Source: Flagellimonas maritima
Lineage (GTDB): Bacteria; Bacteroidota; Bacteroidia; Flavobacteriales; Flavobacteriaceae
Direction of reading: 5' to 3'
Assembly (NCBI RefSeq): GCF_003269425.1
Contig: NZ_CP030104.1
Span: 3,009,001 to 3,073,000 of the forward strand
DNA length: 64,000 nt
The notes under the pieces are model-generated. The model was not told where the DNA came from, ran no database searches, and was given only the letters and a program-made list of their open reading frames with translations. Of the stretch, positions 47,004 through 56,727 are shown piece by piece. Each line of letters starts with the position of its first letter. Position 1 is the stretch's first letter. The translations under genes and the position numbers were made by a program.

Positions 47004-49040
47004 ATGGGAAAAACTTTGGACAATGTTTATAAAAATCAATCAATTGCTTATAAGTATCTTCTTTATTTAGTTTCCGTTGCCCTTATCGTATTCTTTTTCC
47101 CCAAGGGAGGAAAGTTCAAATATGAATTTCAAAAAGGAAAGCCTTGGCAGTATGAAAACTTATATGCACCAATAGATTTTTCCTTAAAAAAGACCGAAGA
47201 AGAACTATCGCAAGAAAGACAGGCCATTAAAAACAACAAAGCTGATTATTATGATTATGATGCTTCTGTAGCATTGGAAATAAAAAAGGAGTTAGAAAAA
47301 GAATTGAAAGACCTACTAGCACAAAGTTCCAATTCTGACCCACAGAAAAAATTGTTGCAAAATACAGCCTCGGAAACTATAGATGATATTTATGAAATTG
47401 GAGTATTTCAACAAAAACCAGTTTCCAATTCTATTTTACTTGTTGAAAACAATGAAGCCAAACAAATGGTTTCCAACAACCTCTTAGATTTAGATGAGGC
47501 AAAACAAAATCTTACAGAAATACTAAGTAACAAGAAAATCCTATCGGAAAATCTTATTGGACGAGCGGTGGACAAAAGTCTAAAAGCAAATGCTTTTTAT
47601 AACAAAGCTCTCACTGAAAAGGCCTTGGAAGAAGAACTTTCTAAAATCTCTGTTACAAGAGGTGAAATCTCCGAGGGTAGACTTATTGTGGCAAAAGGAG
47701 AGGTGGTTGAAGCGGAGAACTTTAAAATTCTCAATTCATTAAAAGAAGAGTATGAATCTGAACTGTGGAACGGCAACAATTCTTATTTTATTCTTTTGGG
47801 CTACATTATATTGGTAGCATTGGTATTGATAATGCTATTTCTTTTTATAAAAAAATACCGTAGTGAAATCTTTAACAACAACAATAAGGTCACTTTCATC
47901 TTTGTAAATATTCTGTTGATGGTATTTGCTACAACGCTAATGGTTAAAAATAATGAGAGCTACGTATATGTTGTTCCTTTATGTATTTTACCGTTGATAT
48001 TGAAAAACTTTTTTGATGCAAGGTTGGGTTTGTTCGTGCACGTACTTACCGTACTTATATTAGGTTTTGTAGTGCCTAACAGTTTTGAATATATCTTTTT
48101 GCAGATAATAGCAGGTATCGTTACAATTTTAACTGCATCAGAACTTTACAAACGTGCCAATCTATTTATTTCGGTAGGTCAGATTACACTAATTTATATC
48201 ATTGGTTATTTTGCGTTTCATGCAATTCATGAAGGGAATCTTGAAAATATAGAATGGATACTTTTTGGCATTTTTGTCTTGAACGGACTATTGACTCTCT
48301 TTGCGCAACCACTCATTTATATCTATGAAAAAATCTTTGGATTGATATCAGATGTTTCTTTATTGGAACTTTCGGATACCAATTCAAGATTATTAAAAGA
48401 GCTATCCGATAAGGCACCAGGAACTTTTCACCATTCTTTACAAGTTGCCAATTTAGCAGAGGCCGCGGCAAATGAAATAGGAGCCAATGCCATGTTGGTT
48501 AGGGTAGGAGCACTGTACCATGACATTGGAAAGATGCAAAAGCCCACTTTTTTTACGGAAAACCAAGTTACCAATGTAAATCCCCATGATGACCTACCAC
48601 CAAAAGAGAGCGCCAAAATCATCATAGATCATGTAATAAAGGGAATTGAAATAGCTAGAAAAAATAAAATCCCCGACAGAATAATAGATTTTTTGCGGAC
48701 GCATCATGGAACTACTTTGGTCTTTTACTTTTATAAGAAACAACAGGAACTGGAAAACGATGTTAATGAGGAAGACTTTAGATACCCTGGACCAATACCT
48801 TTTTCTAAGGAAACTGCTATTTTAATGATGGCCGATTCCGTTGAAGCTGCTTCCAAAAGTTTGAAAAATCCAACTTTTACAATTATCGATGAATTTGTAG
48901 AGAAAATAGTAAAAGGTCAGATGCAGGCCAATCAATTCTTAAATGCAAATATAACATTGAAAGAAATAGAGATGGTCAAAAAGGTTTTAAAGCAAAAATT
49001 GACCAATATTTATCACTTACGGATAGAATACCCCGATTGA
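47004..49040 (+). CDS. pgpH: 7TM-HD phosphohydrolase, c-di-AMP phosphodiesterase family
   Basis: The start is the ATG at 47004 (MGKTLDNVYKNQSIAYKY), giving 678 residues; an upstream in-frame ATG at 46941 lacks any signal feature. One N-terminal membrane helix precedes an extracytoplasmic 7TMR-HDED domain (about 55-255). Seven helices follow (about 260-450), then a cytosolic HD domain with FHHSLQVANLAEAA and GALYHDIGKMQKPTFF near residue 505 and LRTHHGTTLV. PgpH-type enzymes hydrolyse c-di-AMP. It is followed by two tRNA genes. Confidence 0.92.
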   Translation: MGKTLDNVYKNQSIAYKYLLYLVSVALIVFFFPKGGKFKYEFQKGKPWQYENLYAPIDFSLKKTEEELSQERQAIKNNKADYYDYDASVALEIKKELEKELKDLLAQSSNSDPQKKLLQNTASETIDDIYEIGVFQQKPVSNSILLVENNEAKQMVSNNLLDLDEAKQNLTEILSNKKILSENLIGRAVDKSLKANAFYNKALTEKALEEELSKISVTRGEISEGRLIVAKGEVVEAENFKILNSLKEEYESELWNGNNSYFILLGYIILVALVLIMLFLFIKKYRSEIFNNNNKVTFIFVNILLMVFATTLMVKNNESYVYVVPLCILPLILKNFFDARLGLFVHVLTVLILGFVVPNSFEYIFLQIIAGIVTILTASELYKRANLFISVGQITLIYIIGYFAFHAIHEGNLENIEWILFGIFVLNGLLTLFAQPLIYIYEKIFGLISDVSLLELSDTNSRLLKELSDKAPGTFHHSLQVANLAEAAANEIGANAMLVRVGALYHDIGKMQKPTFFTENQVTNVNPHDDLPPKESAKIIIDHVIKGIEIARKNKIPDRIIDFLRTHHGTTLVFYFYKKQQELENDVNEEDFRYPGPIPFSKETAILMMADSVEAASKSLKNPTFTIIDEFVEKIVKGQMQANQFLNANITLKEIEMVKKVLKQKLTNIYHLRIEYPD

Positions 49041-49152
49041 TTTCGCCCAATGAAATTTAAAGGCAAAAAAGTAGAAAAATAGTTGCGATGTTACAGATGA
49101 AAAGGTACATTTGCATCCGCATTTTTAGAGTGTACGTTCATAAAAAATGTTA

Positions 49153-49236
49153 GGAGAGGTGCCGGAGTGGTAACGGAGCAGATTGCTAATCTGTCGACGC
49201 GTAAGTGTCGCATGGGTTCGAGTCCCATTCTCTCCG
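49153..49236 (+). tRNA. tRNA-Ser (GCT anticodon)
   Basis: The acceptor GGAGAGG pairs with TCTCTCC, the anticodon loop reads TTGCTAA (GCT), and a long variable arm (GTCGACGCGTAAGTGTCGC region) and the GGGTTCGAGTCCC T-arm are present. The 3' CCA is not encoded. The long variable arm confirms a serine tRNA reading AGC/AGT. Confidence 0.93.
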
Positions 49237-49271
49237 CAATTTTTCTTGGAAATAAGAAATGATAACCATAT

Positions 49272-49346
49272 CGGGGTGTAGCGTAGCCCGGTTATCGCGC
49301 CGCGTTTGGGACGCGGAGGTCGCAGGTTCGAATCCTGCCACCCCGA
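49272..49346 (+). tRNA. tRNA-Pro (TGG anticodon)
   Basis: The acceptor CGGGGTG pairs with CACCCCG, the D-arm is AGCGTAGCCCGGTTATCGCGC, the anticodon loop is TTTGGGA (TGG) and the T-arm is CAGGTTCGAATCCTG. CCA is not encoded. It lies 35 bp after tRNA-Ser. Confidence 0.95.
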
Positions 49347-49358
49347 CTTTAACATTTT

Positions 49359-49388
49359 AACCCTGATAATCAATTGATTATCAGGGTT
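49359..49388 (+). terminator. Terminator of the tRNA pair
   Basis: The perfect palindrome AACCCTGATAATCAATTGATTATCAGGGTT is followed by TTG and a T-rich stretch, 12 bp after tRNA-Pro. Confidence 0.8.
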
Positions 49389-49804
49389 TTGTTCTTCAGT
49401 AAACCTTCTAAAAAGTACTTTATCATATCAAAATCCTCTTAAAAAGTCAACAATCCGGACAACAAAATAATTCAGCCTACACAATGTATTGATATTAGGG
49501 AGACCGTGAAAAAGGTCATCGGGATAACAGGGTTATGCCGATACCACACAAATAATTATAAATCAATTAGTTACAGATTAAAAAAATTAACCTATTAGAC
49601 GATTTGTTGACAATATTATGAATGAACTTAGAGTAAAATATTTTACTTTCTGATAATATAAAAATATCATTTGTATAATTAAACGCAATAATTAGGATTA
49701 TCAAATTTTATAATTATTACAACCATTACTAATGAAGAAACAGTACTATAAATCTTTCTATTTATGGGCCTTCTTCAAAAGACATCTTACTAGTCTTTTC
49801 AATA
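49389..49804. other. AT-rich gene-free stretch
   Basis: These 416 bp between the tRNA terminator and the stop of the OmpA-family gene hold no frame I would defend. The part from 49560 is very AT-rich with repeated TTAGATTA-like words. No clear terminator hairpin for the minus-strand operon was found. Confidence 0.5.
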
Positions 49805-51736
49805 TCACTTTACGACAATAAATTCAGACCTCCGGTTAAGCCGATGTTCCTCTTCCGAACATTTTTCCCATGTGTCACAATTGTTTTTCAACTGTTTCTC
49901 GCCGAAACCTGATGCTGATATCCTCGATCCGTCTATTCCTTGGGAAACAAGATACTTTTTGCTTTCCACAGCCCTTCTATCCGAAAGTGCAGCATTGTAG
50001 CTGTCATTTCCTTTAGAATCGGTATGCCCCCTGACCTCTATTTTCAATGATGGATAGTCCTTCATATAGGTCACGATTTTATCCAAGTCTACTTTCATCT
50101 CTTCCCCTATCGCCGATATGTCGGAATCGAAATAGACAGGACTTATTTTCAAGTAGCTGATCAAATCGGTTCCTTCGGGAGCCATACTTGGTTTCAGCAC
50201 TAGATCTATTTTGGCGATATCCCTTTCCTTTACCATGGTAAAAGAAGCTTCATTGGTTTCAAAGCCTTCTTTGGTTGCCATTATACGATAATTACCGGAC
50301 CTGTATTTCGGTTCCAGCCTAAAAGCCCCTGCAGTATCGGAGATGCCTTCGGCCACTATGTTATCGTGTTGGTCTAATACCTTTACTTCGGATTTTGCCA
50401 ACGGTCGCCCGCTTACTGCATTTTTTATGGTACCGTAAATAATTTCGATACATTTTATGTGCAAAGGTTTTTCTTCTGTGAAGCCATAAATATCGTCACT
50501 GCCAATACCCCCGTCACGATTTGAGGAAAAGAAACCTTGCTTGCCCGTGCCGTCCAGCACGAAGGCGAAATCGTCCGCTTTGCTGTTAATGGGTTCCCCA
50601 ATGTTAATTATACAGTTGCTTTTGGCATTCTCCAGTTGGGCAGCAAAAATATCCAATCCACCGAGGCCCAACTGTCCATCGGATGCAAAATACAGTACGT
50701 CCGTGGCCGTAACGAAAGGAAATGTTTCGCGCCCCTCGGTATTGATTCCCGCCCCAAGGTTCACTGGTGTTCCAAACGTACCATCGGCCTGGATATCAAC
50801 ATAAAAAATATCTGAATTTCCGATGGTTTCGGGCATATCAGAGGCAAAATATAGTTTTTTTCCATCCGCACTGAGCGAGGGATGTGCCACGGAATAGCTA
50901 TCGCTATTAAAGGGAAGCTCGGTAACCTGTTTCCATTTTCCGTTTTCCAAAACTGCCCGGTATACTTTGAGCCTACTTATGCCTTTGTCGTCCCTCGAAA
51001 AACTATCGTTGCCAAAATTGTTGCGCGTGAAGTATACGGTATTACCATCGTTGGAGAATGTGGTCGAGGTCTCGTGCGCCTTTGTTTCCAATTCTTTTGA
51101 GAACCCGGAAACTCCCGTAAACGATCCTTTCCCGGAAATCGATGCACTGTACAGTTTTTGAAAAGGTTTGTTGTTCCATAGGTGTATGTTGCGTGCCACA
51201 ACGCCGCTGTCCCTTGCCGAGGAAAATACCAACCGATTCCCGTATAATGAAGGGGCAAAATCCGATTCCTTGGAATTTAGGGGTAGGTTCTCTATTGAGT
51301 ATCTATGGGAATACTCTGCTATTTGGGCCAGATAATCCGGGTTATCGTTAAATTTTAAGGCTCGGATATCCGACGGCCTACTGTTCCCGAACTTTTGCAT
51401 CCATTGGTCCGATCTTTCATATTCCCCCAATGACTTTAAAGACGTCGCATAGCGATGCATGTATTCCGGTTGGGGATCGGCACCTTCCAGCTCAAATAAT
51501 TTTTCGTACCAAGCCGCGGCTTCTCCATACTCTGCATTAATGTAATGGGCATCTCCCAGTTTTTCAAAAATATCCTTATCGGAATGCCCTTTTTCCAATA
51601 ATTGCTCATAGGTAGCGATAGCATCTTTGTATGAAAGGTTATCGAAACTCCGTTCCGCTTTTTTTGTTTTTTGGGCGTTGCCCAAACTACAAATCAGCAG
51701 CAAACAAATGATTGTATTCTTTATCTTATTATCCAT
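49805..51736 (-). CDS. OmpA-family protein with TPR and PD40 repeats (gliding/T9SS-associated type)
   Basis: The start is the ATG at 51736 (MDNKIKNTIICLLLICSLGNAQ, a signal peptide), giving 643 residues, 10 bp after the SprF-family gene; an in-frame start 20 codons earlier would overlap that gene. TPR units (about 30-110) are followed by PD40/WD40-like beta-propeller repeats (about 155-400, LSADGKKLYFASDMPETIG and GIGSDDIYGF). A carboxypeptidase-regulatory-like beta domain (about 415-500) and an OmpA peptidoglycan-binding domain (about 525-643, VRGHTDSKGNDSYNAALSDRR) complete it. It would tie the surface system to the cell wall, as PorE-like proteins do. Confidence 0.9.
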   Translation of the reverse strand: MDNKIKNTIICLLLICSLGNAQKTKKAERSFDNLSYKDAIATYEQLLEKGHSDKDIFEKLGDAHYINAEYGEAAAWYEKLFELEGADPQPEYMHRYATSLKSLGEYERSDQWMQKFGNSRPSDIRALKFNDNPDYLAQIAEYSHRYSIENLPLNSKESDFAPSLYGNRLVFSSARDSGVVARNIHLWNNKPFQKLYSASISGKGSFTGVSGFSKELETKAHETSTTFSNDGNTVYFTRNNFGNDSFSRDDKGISRLKVYRAVLENGKWKQVTELPFNSDSYSVAHPSLSADGKKLYFASDMPETIGNSDIFYVDIQADGTFGTPVNLGAGINTEGRETFPFVTATDVLYFASDGQLGLGGLDIFAAQLENAKSNCIINIGEPINSKADDFAFVLDGTGKQGFFSSNRDGGIGSDDIYGFTEEKPLHIKCIEIIYGTIKNAVSGRPLAKSEVKVLDQHDNIVAEGISDTAGAFRLEPKYRSGNYRIMATKEGFETNEASFTMVKERDIAKIDLVLKPSMAPEGTDLISYLKISPVYFDSDISAIGEEMKVDLDKIVTYMKDYPSLKIEVRGHTDSKGNDSYNAALSDRRAVESKKYLVSQGIDGSRISASGFGEKQLKNNCDTWEKCSEEEHRLNRRSEFIVVK

Positions 51737-51746
51737 TGTATATCGT

Positions 51747-52685
51747 TTAGAAGAATCTGGGTGCCAAGACACGTCTATGCCGTGATATGAGTTCAAATCT
51801 TAAGAAGAACTCAAAGGAACCATCGTTGAATTGTGTACCACCAAGCTCGGTAGTCTCGCGGTCATATGCCATTCCCAACATGAACTTATCGTTTATCTGG
51901 AAACCGACCAATGCACTTACGGCCGCGTCCCAACGGTAAGCAGCCCCGAACGAGAACTTTTCATTATAAAGGAACGTTGCGGACAGGTCTGCCTGTAAAG
52001 GGGCACCACTTACGGCCTTGAACAGCACTGCCGGTTTGAACTGCATTCTGTAGCCGAGATTCATGACAAGACCCGAGATGAGGTAATATTCCATTCTTTC
52101 TTTAACCAAATAGGAATTGCTCCCCTGGGAAGTTTCAAAATGTTCGGTCTGCAGAAAGTTGGGTACCGAAAGCCCCGTATAAAACCGATCTGTATGGAAA
52201 TAAATCCCAGCACCAAAGTTCGGGGAAAATCGCTTATCTATGCCACTATCATCAGGCGCAAGCAGTCCCGGATTATAGTTTCTCAACTTGGTCAGGTTTA
52301 CATCCAACAAATGACCGCCGGCCTTCAATCCAAACGATAATTTTCCTAATTCCGATGTAGGGATAGTATAGGCAAAATCAGCACTAAAATAAGTATTCTG
52401 GTTCGTACCATTCCCTATTTCGTCGTTTACAATGGACAGACCTATACCTACCCTTTCGGAAACCGGGGTGTTCAGGTTCAATGTCTGCGTGGTGGGTGCC
52501 CCGTCTATTCCGCTCCATTGCGACCTGTAGAGTGCGGCAATGCTAAATACACCACGTGAGCCCGCATAGGCTGGGTTCACTACTTGGGTATTGTACATGT
52601 ATTGTGTATACTGGGCATCCTGTTGTGCAACGGTTCTCCAAAAGGAGGCGATTACAAATACAAGTGTTATAAAGAGTTTTTTCAT
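51747..52685 (-). CDS. PorP/SprF-family type IX secretion outer-membrane protein
   Basis: This 312-residue protein has a signal peptide (1-20, KLFITLVFVIASFWRTVAQ), then the family start QDAQYTQYMYNTQVVNPAYAGSRG, and a beta-barrel-like alternation with FGAGIYFHTDRFYTGLSVPN and GAAYRWDAAVSALVGFQIND. SprF-type proteins pair with a type B sorted cargo encoded next to them and help deliver or anchor it on the surface. Here it lies between the cargo gene (33 bp upstream) and the OmpA-family gene, the standard order in flavobacteria. Confidence 0.93.
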   Translation of the reverse strand: MKKLFITLVFVIASFWRTVAQQDAQYTQYMYNTQVVNPAYAGSRGVFSIAALYRSQWSGIDGAPTTQTLNLNTPVSERVGIGLSIVNDEIGNGTNQNTYFSADFAYTIPTSELGKLSFGLKAGGHLLDVNLTKLRNYNPGLLAPDDSGIDKRFSPNFGAGIYFHTDRFYTGLSVPNFLQTEHFETSQGSNSYLVKERMEYYLISGLVMNLGYRMQFKPAVLFKAVSGAPLQADLSATFLYNEKFSFGAAYRWDAAVSALVGFQINDKFMLGMAYDRETTELGGTQFNDGSFEFFLRFELISRHRRVLAPRFF

Positions 52686-52718
52686 GCTATTATCGTAATA
52701 TTATAGTTCGGCGTTCGA

Positions 52719-54791
52719 TTATTGTTGAATGTACAGATAACCTGACCTGGTCCTGCCGTTGCCCTCTTGTATATATTTGATTATATAAAAGTAGACCCCT
52801 GTAGGTAGGCCTTCCCCATTCTGAAGGGTCGCCCTACCATCGGAAATGCCCCTAAAGACCCTTGAATTGTTGTCATACCCATTGATACTAAAGACCTTTA
52901 TGCCGTTTCTGTTGAATATTTCCACGGTATTATCTGGAAAACGCTCAATGTTCACGATTTCAAAAAAACCGGAAGGCTGGGACTTGGAGACCAGATCGTT
53001 TTCTATAAAGATGTCATCTTGTATGTACCCTCCTTCAGTATAATCGGAAATACCATCACCATCACCATCGGCAAAGTCGGTCGGGTCATTTGGATCCGAT
53101 GAGGGTTCGCCATTGATCTCTACGTAATCGGGCACACCATCCCCGTCGGTATCCACAAAGTCGGTTGAATCGTTTGGATCAGTGGCAGGATTTCCATTGA
53201 TTTCCGTGTAATCGGGAACCCCGTCGCCATCGGTATCCACAAAATCGTTAGGGTCGTTGGGATTTGATGAAGGATCACCCTCGGTTTCCACGTAATCGGG
53301 TACACCATCACCATCGCCATCGGCAAAATCTGTCGGATTATTGGGATTCGTGGCGGGATCGCCCTCGGTCTCCACATAGTCAGGCACACCGTCACCATCA
53401 GTATCCACAAAATCAGTAGGGTCATTCGGATCCGATGAAGGATCGCCGTTGATCTCTATATAATCGGGTACACCGTCGCCATCGGTATCCATAAAGTCGG
53501 CGGGGTCGTCTGGATCGGTCTCAGGATCCCCGTTGGTTTCCACGTAATCGGGTACGCCGTCACCATCATTGTCCGTGAAATCGTTCGGGTCATTGGGATC
53601 CGTAGCCGGATCATCGGTCAGTTCTATATAATCGGGTACGCCATCGCCATCGGTATCTACGCCAAACTCTTCGATATAGTCCGGAATGCCATCGCCATCG
53701 CCATCCATAAAATCGTTCTCATCATTGGGGTCGCTGCCTGGAGCTGTATTATTTTCTACATAGTCGGGTACGCCATCACCATCGGTATCGATATAATCAT
53801 TGGGATTGTTGGGGTCGGTCGGGGGCATTGCGTTGTTTTCCGCAAAGTCTGGCACGCCATCGCCATCCGTATCGGTCTCATCGGTCGATACCTTTGCTAG
53901 GGTAAACACCCCATATCCCGTTATCATCGCAGTGGTGGCCACCGTTTGGTTTCCTTCGTTTACGATACCTCCTTCATCCACCCAGGCACCCTGTGCCGTG
54001 TCCCAACGTACAATATGTATTTCCGAGGAATCCGCGGTCAATAGTTCTGTTGGCGTGGTTGCGGCATCCCATCGCAAGGTTAGGCCCACGTCCGAAGTTC
54101 CCTGAACCCTATCGAGTGTCCAGTATTCCATATCGTCGATGAACCCTACGTTACCCAAGAAGACGTTATGGGGATAGACTGTATTGCTGTTCTCCAGTAT
54201 ATAACGGGAAGCGAAAATCGCATTGGCATTGTCCGATGCCGAAATGGCGGCCGTCCTATGGAAACCGCCGTCGCCGACCGGAAACGTAAAAGCCGAATTT
54301 CCTTCTTTTTGTACCGCCCCGTCTACATAACTACTATTGGATGAGTTTGTATACCCGGCAGCGGGCCCGAATTGGATGCTTCCGCCAAAGCCATCATTCT
54401 TGGCAATGCCCTGTACAAAATCGGCATTGTTCGCAACATTTATGGCAGCGGCCAGTTCGAAGGCAATCGGCCCGGTAGGGTTGTCGAAGACCGCCGAATA
54501 GAAACTATTTGTTCCGTTACCGGACAGTTGCTGCAAGGAAGTGCCTTGAAAACGGACGGTACCGCCCGTGGCCGTAAGATAGGTAAACGAGCCTCCGTTA
54601 TCATAATCCGCATAGAGGAACAGTTCCCCGTTATTGTTCACCGAGCCTGTCGCCGTATTCTGGAAATCCGAGACCGAACTGATCTGGGTATCAGATACCA
54701 CGGTTATCTCCCCGGTATTGGTCACCTGGGCCTGGGCTGCATGTAGGCCAAGCAAGAATAGGCCTGTTATATATATTCTTAATTGATCCAT
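52719..54791 (-). CDS. T9SS type B cargo with thrombospondin type 3 calcium repeats
   Basis: This 690-residue protein has a signal peptide (1-21, ending GLHAAQAQ) and an adhesin-like beta region (about 25-305, with GNGTNSFYSAVFDN and TFPVGDGGFHRTA). An array of 11 Asp-rich repeats of the DTDGDGVPDYVE type follows (about 306-592). The C-terminal domain has ERFPDNTVEIFNRNGIKVF, GYDNNSRVFRG and GVYFYIIKY, the CHU_C/gliding-motility type B sorting signal. It would be exported by the type IX system and displayed or secreted, with calcium stiffening the repeats. It is the cargo of the downstream SprF-family gene. Confidence 0.92.
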   Translation of the reverse strand: MDQLRIYITGLFLLGLHAAQAQVTNTGEITVVSDTQISSVSDFQNTATGSVNNNGELFLYADYDNGGSFTYLTATGGTVRFQGTSLQQLSGNGTNSFYSAVFDNPTGPIAFELAAAINVANNADFVQGIAKNDGFGGSIQFGPAAGYTNSSNSSYVDGAVQKEGNSAFTFPVGDGGFHRTAAISASDNANAIFASRYILENSNTVYPHNVFLGNVGFIDDMEYWTLDRVQGTSDVGLTLRWDAATTPTELLTADSSEIHIVRWDTAQGAWVDEGGIVNEGNQTVATTAMITGYGVFTLAKVSTDETDTDGDGVPDFAENNAMPPTDPNNPNDYIDTDGDGVPDYVENNTAPGSDPNDENDFMDGDGDGIPDYIEEFGVDTDGDGVPDYIELTDDPATDPNDPNDFTDNDGDGVPDYVETNGDPETDPDDPADFMDTDGDGVPDYIEINGDPSSDPNDPTDFVDTDGDGVPDYVETEGDPATNPNNPTDFADGDGDGVPDYVETEGDPSSNPNDPNDFVDTDGDGVPDYTEINGNPATDPNDSTDFVDTDGDGVPDYVEINGEPSSDPNDPTDFADGDGDGISDYTEGGYIQDDIFIENDLVSKSQPSGFFEIVNIERFPDNTVEIFNRNGIKVFSINGYDNNSRVFRGISDGRATLQNGEGLPTGVYFYIIKYIQEGNGRTRSGYLYIQQ
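53030..53874 (-). repeat. 84-bp tandem repeat array encoding TSP3-type Ca-binding units
   Basis: Eleven units encode D-x-D-G-D-G-x-P-D-Y-x-E followed by a variable NGDPxSDPNDPxDF segment. Most are 28 residues (84 bp); the third from the N-terminal side is shortened to 16 residues. DNA similarity between units is high, so the number may vary between strains. Confidence 0.9.
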
Positions 54792-54868
54792 TTATTTGGT
54801 TTTAGGATTTTGTTTAACAATCATAAAGGTCTAATTGATCTTTACTTAATTGTTTTTCAAATGATTAC

Positions 54869-56239
54869 TTATTCACCTAAATAAATGTAGGTTTCAACAC
54901 TAAGGGTGTTCGGTGTTATGTCAAAAGGTTGTTGGGCAACACCGCCATTAATAGACGATGTCGTAAAGGTATGGGAATGATTGCCAGCCGCATTGGTGTT
55001 CTCACCAGTTCCGCTTCCATCGTTATTCTGAAGTACATAATCACCGGATATGCCCGAAGCGCTCAAATCATCGCTTGCATTACCGCTAATGAAATGAACA
55101 TGACTACCTGCGGTGTTTGTTGACCCTGATAGGGCAACATTGGGCAAATTGTTCTGTGCAATTGTTTTAGCGTTGCTTCCGCTTAGGCTTCCCAAAGCAG
55201 TTCCATTTTGGCTCAAATACGCATTTGTTGCATTGGGTAGATTTCCGCTCAACCCTAAACTTGTAGCTTGTGTCTGCTGTGAGGCCGTTAAACTGGAAAT
55301 GGCCTGCCCTTCAAGCTTTATCCAACCGGCCGGCATAGATCCAATAGTTTGCTTTATCTCCCCAACAATATAAATGCTTACCGTTTCCCACTGTGGATCG
55401 CCATTCACATCGGTGGTCAATGTTTTGTTGGCATCCGACACACCGGCCGTTCCAATCTTTGTAATTATTACGGCATCATCAGCAATTTTTGCGGTCGTAA
55501 CACCATTGTCCTTTATTTGAACCCCGTTGGTGGCGTCCACTTCTATAGTAGCATCATCTACCTTTACTTCCAAATCCATTGCCACAAGAGAGGCGTCGTT
55601 GGCAACACCTGTTATGGAACCGTTGGTAGAGGTCACGTTCTCGCCAAGGCTTGCGGCTATTGTGGCTGCATCCTGCCATTCCGCGTTACCGGTGGCATCC
55701 GTGCCCAAAACCTTATTGGCGTCGCCCACTACCGCTCCAATCTTGGATATGGTTACATTATCGTCTAGAATTTTGGCGGTCGTAATCCCGTCGTCCTTTA
55801 TTTGAACCCCGTTGGTCGCGTCCACCTCGATGGTCGTATCATCAACGTTCACCTCTAGATCCATGGCTGCCAGTGCCGCATCGTTCGCAATACCTGTTAT
55901 GGAACCATTGGTGGAGGTTACGTTTTGGGGTAATGAAGTGATTTCCTCTTGTAGGGCAAGCCTGTTCCATACATTGTTCGCCCAATAATAATACCCTGGG
56001 GAAAGTCCCGCTGCAGTATTTGTATTGTACACCATTAGGCTTTCTATGTTGCCGTTGGCAATAGTGGAAGTATCCGTTGTAGAGGCCAGTGCCAATCTAG
56101 GTATTAGAATACCCTTATCGGTAGACACTACATCAAGTTGTGCGGAAGAATTGGGCAATGATGTTCCTACTCCAAGCTGGGCAAAGGAATGAGTACATGC
56201 TAGAAAAATGGTTAGTTGAAGTAATTTTTTTACGGTCAT
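54869..56239 (-). CDS. Exported protein with phage tail-collar-like C-terminus
   Basis: This 456-residue protein has a signal peptide (1-20, LLQLTIFLACTHSFAQLG) and then the opening GVGTSLPNSSAQLDVVSTDKG, usual in secreted flavobacterial surface proteins. Two near-copies of a block of about 100 residues (TSTNGSITGIANDAALAAMD, DGITTAKI) fill about 105-285. The C-terminal part has EIKQTIGSMPAGWIKLEGQA and GSHVHFISG / GNHSHTFTTSS, like the collar or microcyle domains of phage tail fibres. No sorting domain is visible at the end. It precedes the T9SS cargo gene by 77 bp on the same strand and may share its operon. Function is unknown; adhesion is plausible. Confidence 0.7.
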   Translation of the reverse strand: MTVKKLLQLTIFLACTHSFAQLGVGTSLPNSSAQLDVVSTDKGILIPRLALASTTDTSTIANGNIESLMVYNTNTAAGLSPGYYYWANNVWNRLALQEEITSLPQNVTSTNGSITGIANDAALAAMDLEVNVDDTTIEVDATNGVQIKDDGITTAKILDDNVTISKIGAVVGDANKVLGTDATGNAEWQDAATIAASLGENVTSTNGSITGVANDASLVAMDLEVKVDDATIEVDATNGVQIKDNGVTTAKIADDAVIITKIGTAGVSDANKTLTTDVNGDPQWETVSIYIVGEIKQTIGSMPAGWIKLEGQAISSLTASQQTQATSLGLSGNLPNATNAYLSQNGTALGSLSGSNAKTIAQNNLPNVALSGSTNTAGSHVHFISGNASDDLSASGISGDYVLQNNDGSGTGENTNAAGNHSHTFTTSSINGGVAQQPFDITPNTLSVETYIYLGE

Positions 56240-56727
56240 GGTCTAAATAATTTAATTTTGGAAAAAAGAATTATAATCTTTTTCTTATAAATTTTAACAT
56301 CAAACGTATAATTAAGTTGTAGGAAATAAGATTCTTTGTTGTAAAGAATAAATTTATGTGGGTGAATTGATTATATGTTGTGGCTTATCGATGAGGCTCT
56401 GTTATTACTGGCTTCTAGTGTTAGGTATGTGTGCACTTTAAACCTTTGTAAATGACTATTTTTTTGGTAAGAGTTAAAGTAGATACATTGTTATAAGTAG
56501 TAAGGTTTGGAGCTATCAATACTATTAAGTAGTCGCTTTTTCGAATGAGAACTACCCAAATCAAGGTGCACATTAAAATGGCAGATTTATGGGACATCCT
56601 ATGGTGAAAAGAGTCGCTTTGCCTCAACTGCCCCATAAAAACTCGGTTGAATAGATACTATTGCAATTTCAAGAAAAGGCCCAAAAATTATATCATCACA
56701 GTGATATTTCACTAACTTTTGAGCAGT
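56240..56727. other. Divergent intergenic region with a tentative leftward -7 element
   Basis: These 488 bp separate the surface operon from the LytTR gene. On the minus strand TACGTTTG (56308-56301) matches the TAnnTTTG element about 60 bp before the tail-collar-like gene, but no TTG is well placed upstream, so the promoter is tentative. I do not trust a 71-codon minus-strand frame at 56421-56636. Rightward, CTAACTTTTG near 56710 is a loose match only. Confidence 0.4.

Noticed and set aside
49125..49373. 82-codon minus-strand frame reading GWQDSNLRPPRPKRG and GENGTRTHATLTRRQ
   Set aside because: This is the well-known false protein translated from the complement of tRNA genes; it covers tRNA-Ser and tRNA-Pro exactly.
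49516..49537. GGGATAACAGGGTTAT, close to the I-SceI homing endonuclease site
   Set aside because: Two of 18 positions differ and no endonuclease or intron is nearby; a chance match in a gene-free stretch.
53030..53874. Regular repeat array that might be taken for CRISPR
   Set aside because: Units are 84 bp, coding, without unique spacers, and encode calcium-binding repeats.
56421..56636. 71-codon minus-strand frame
   Set aside because: No family likeness, unusual composition and no start context; likely chance.
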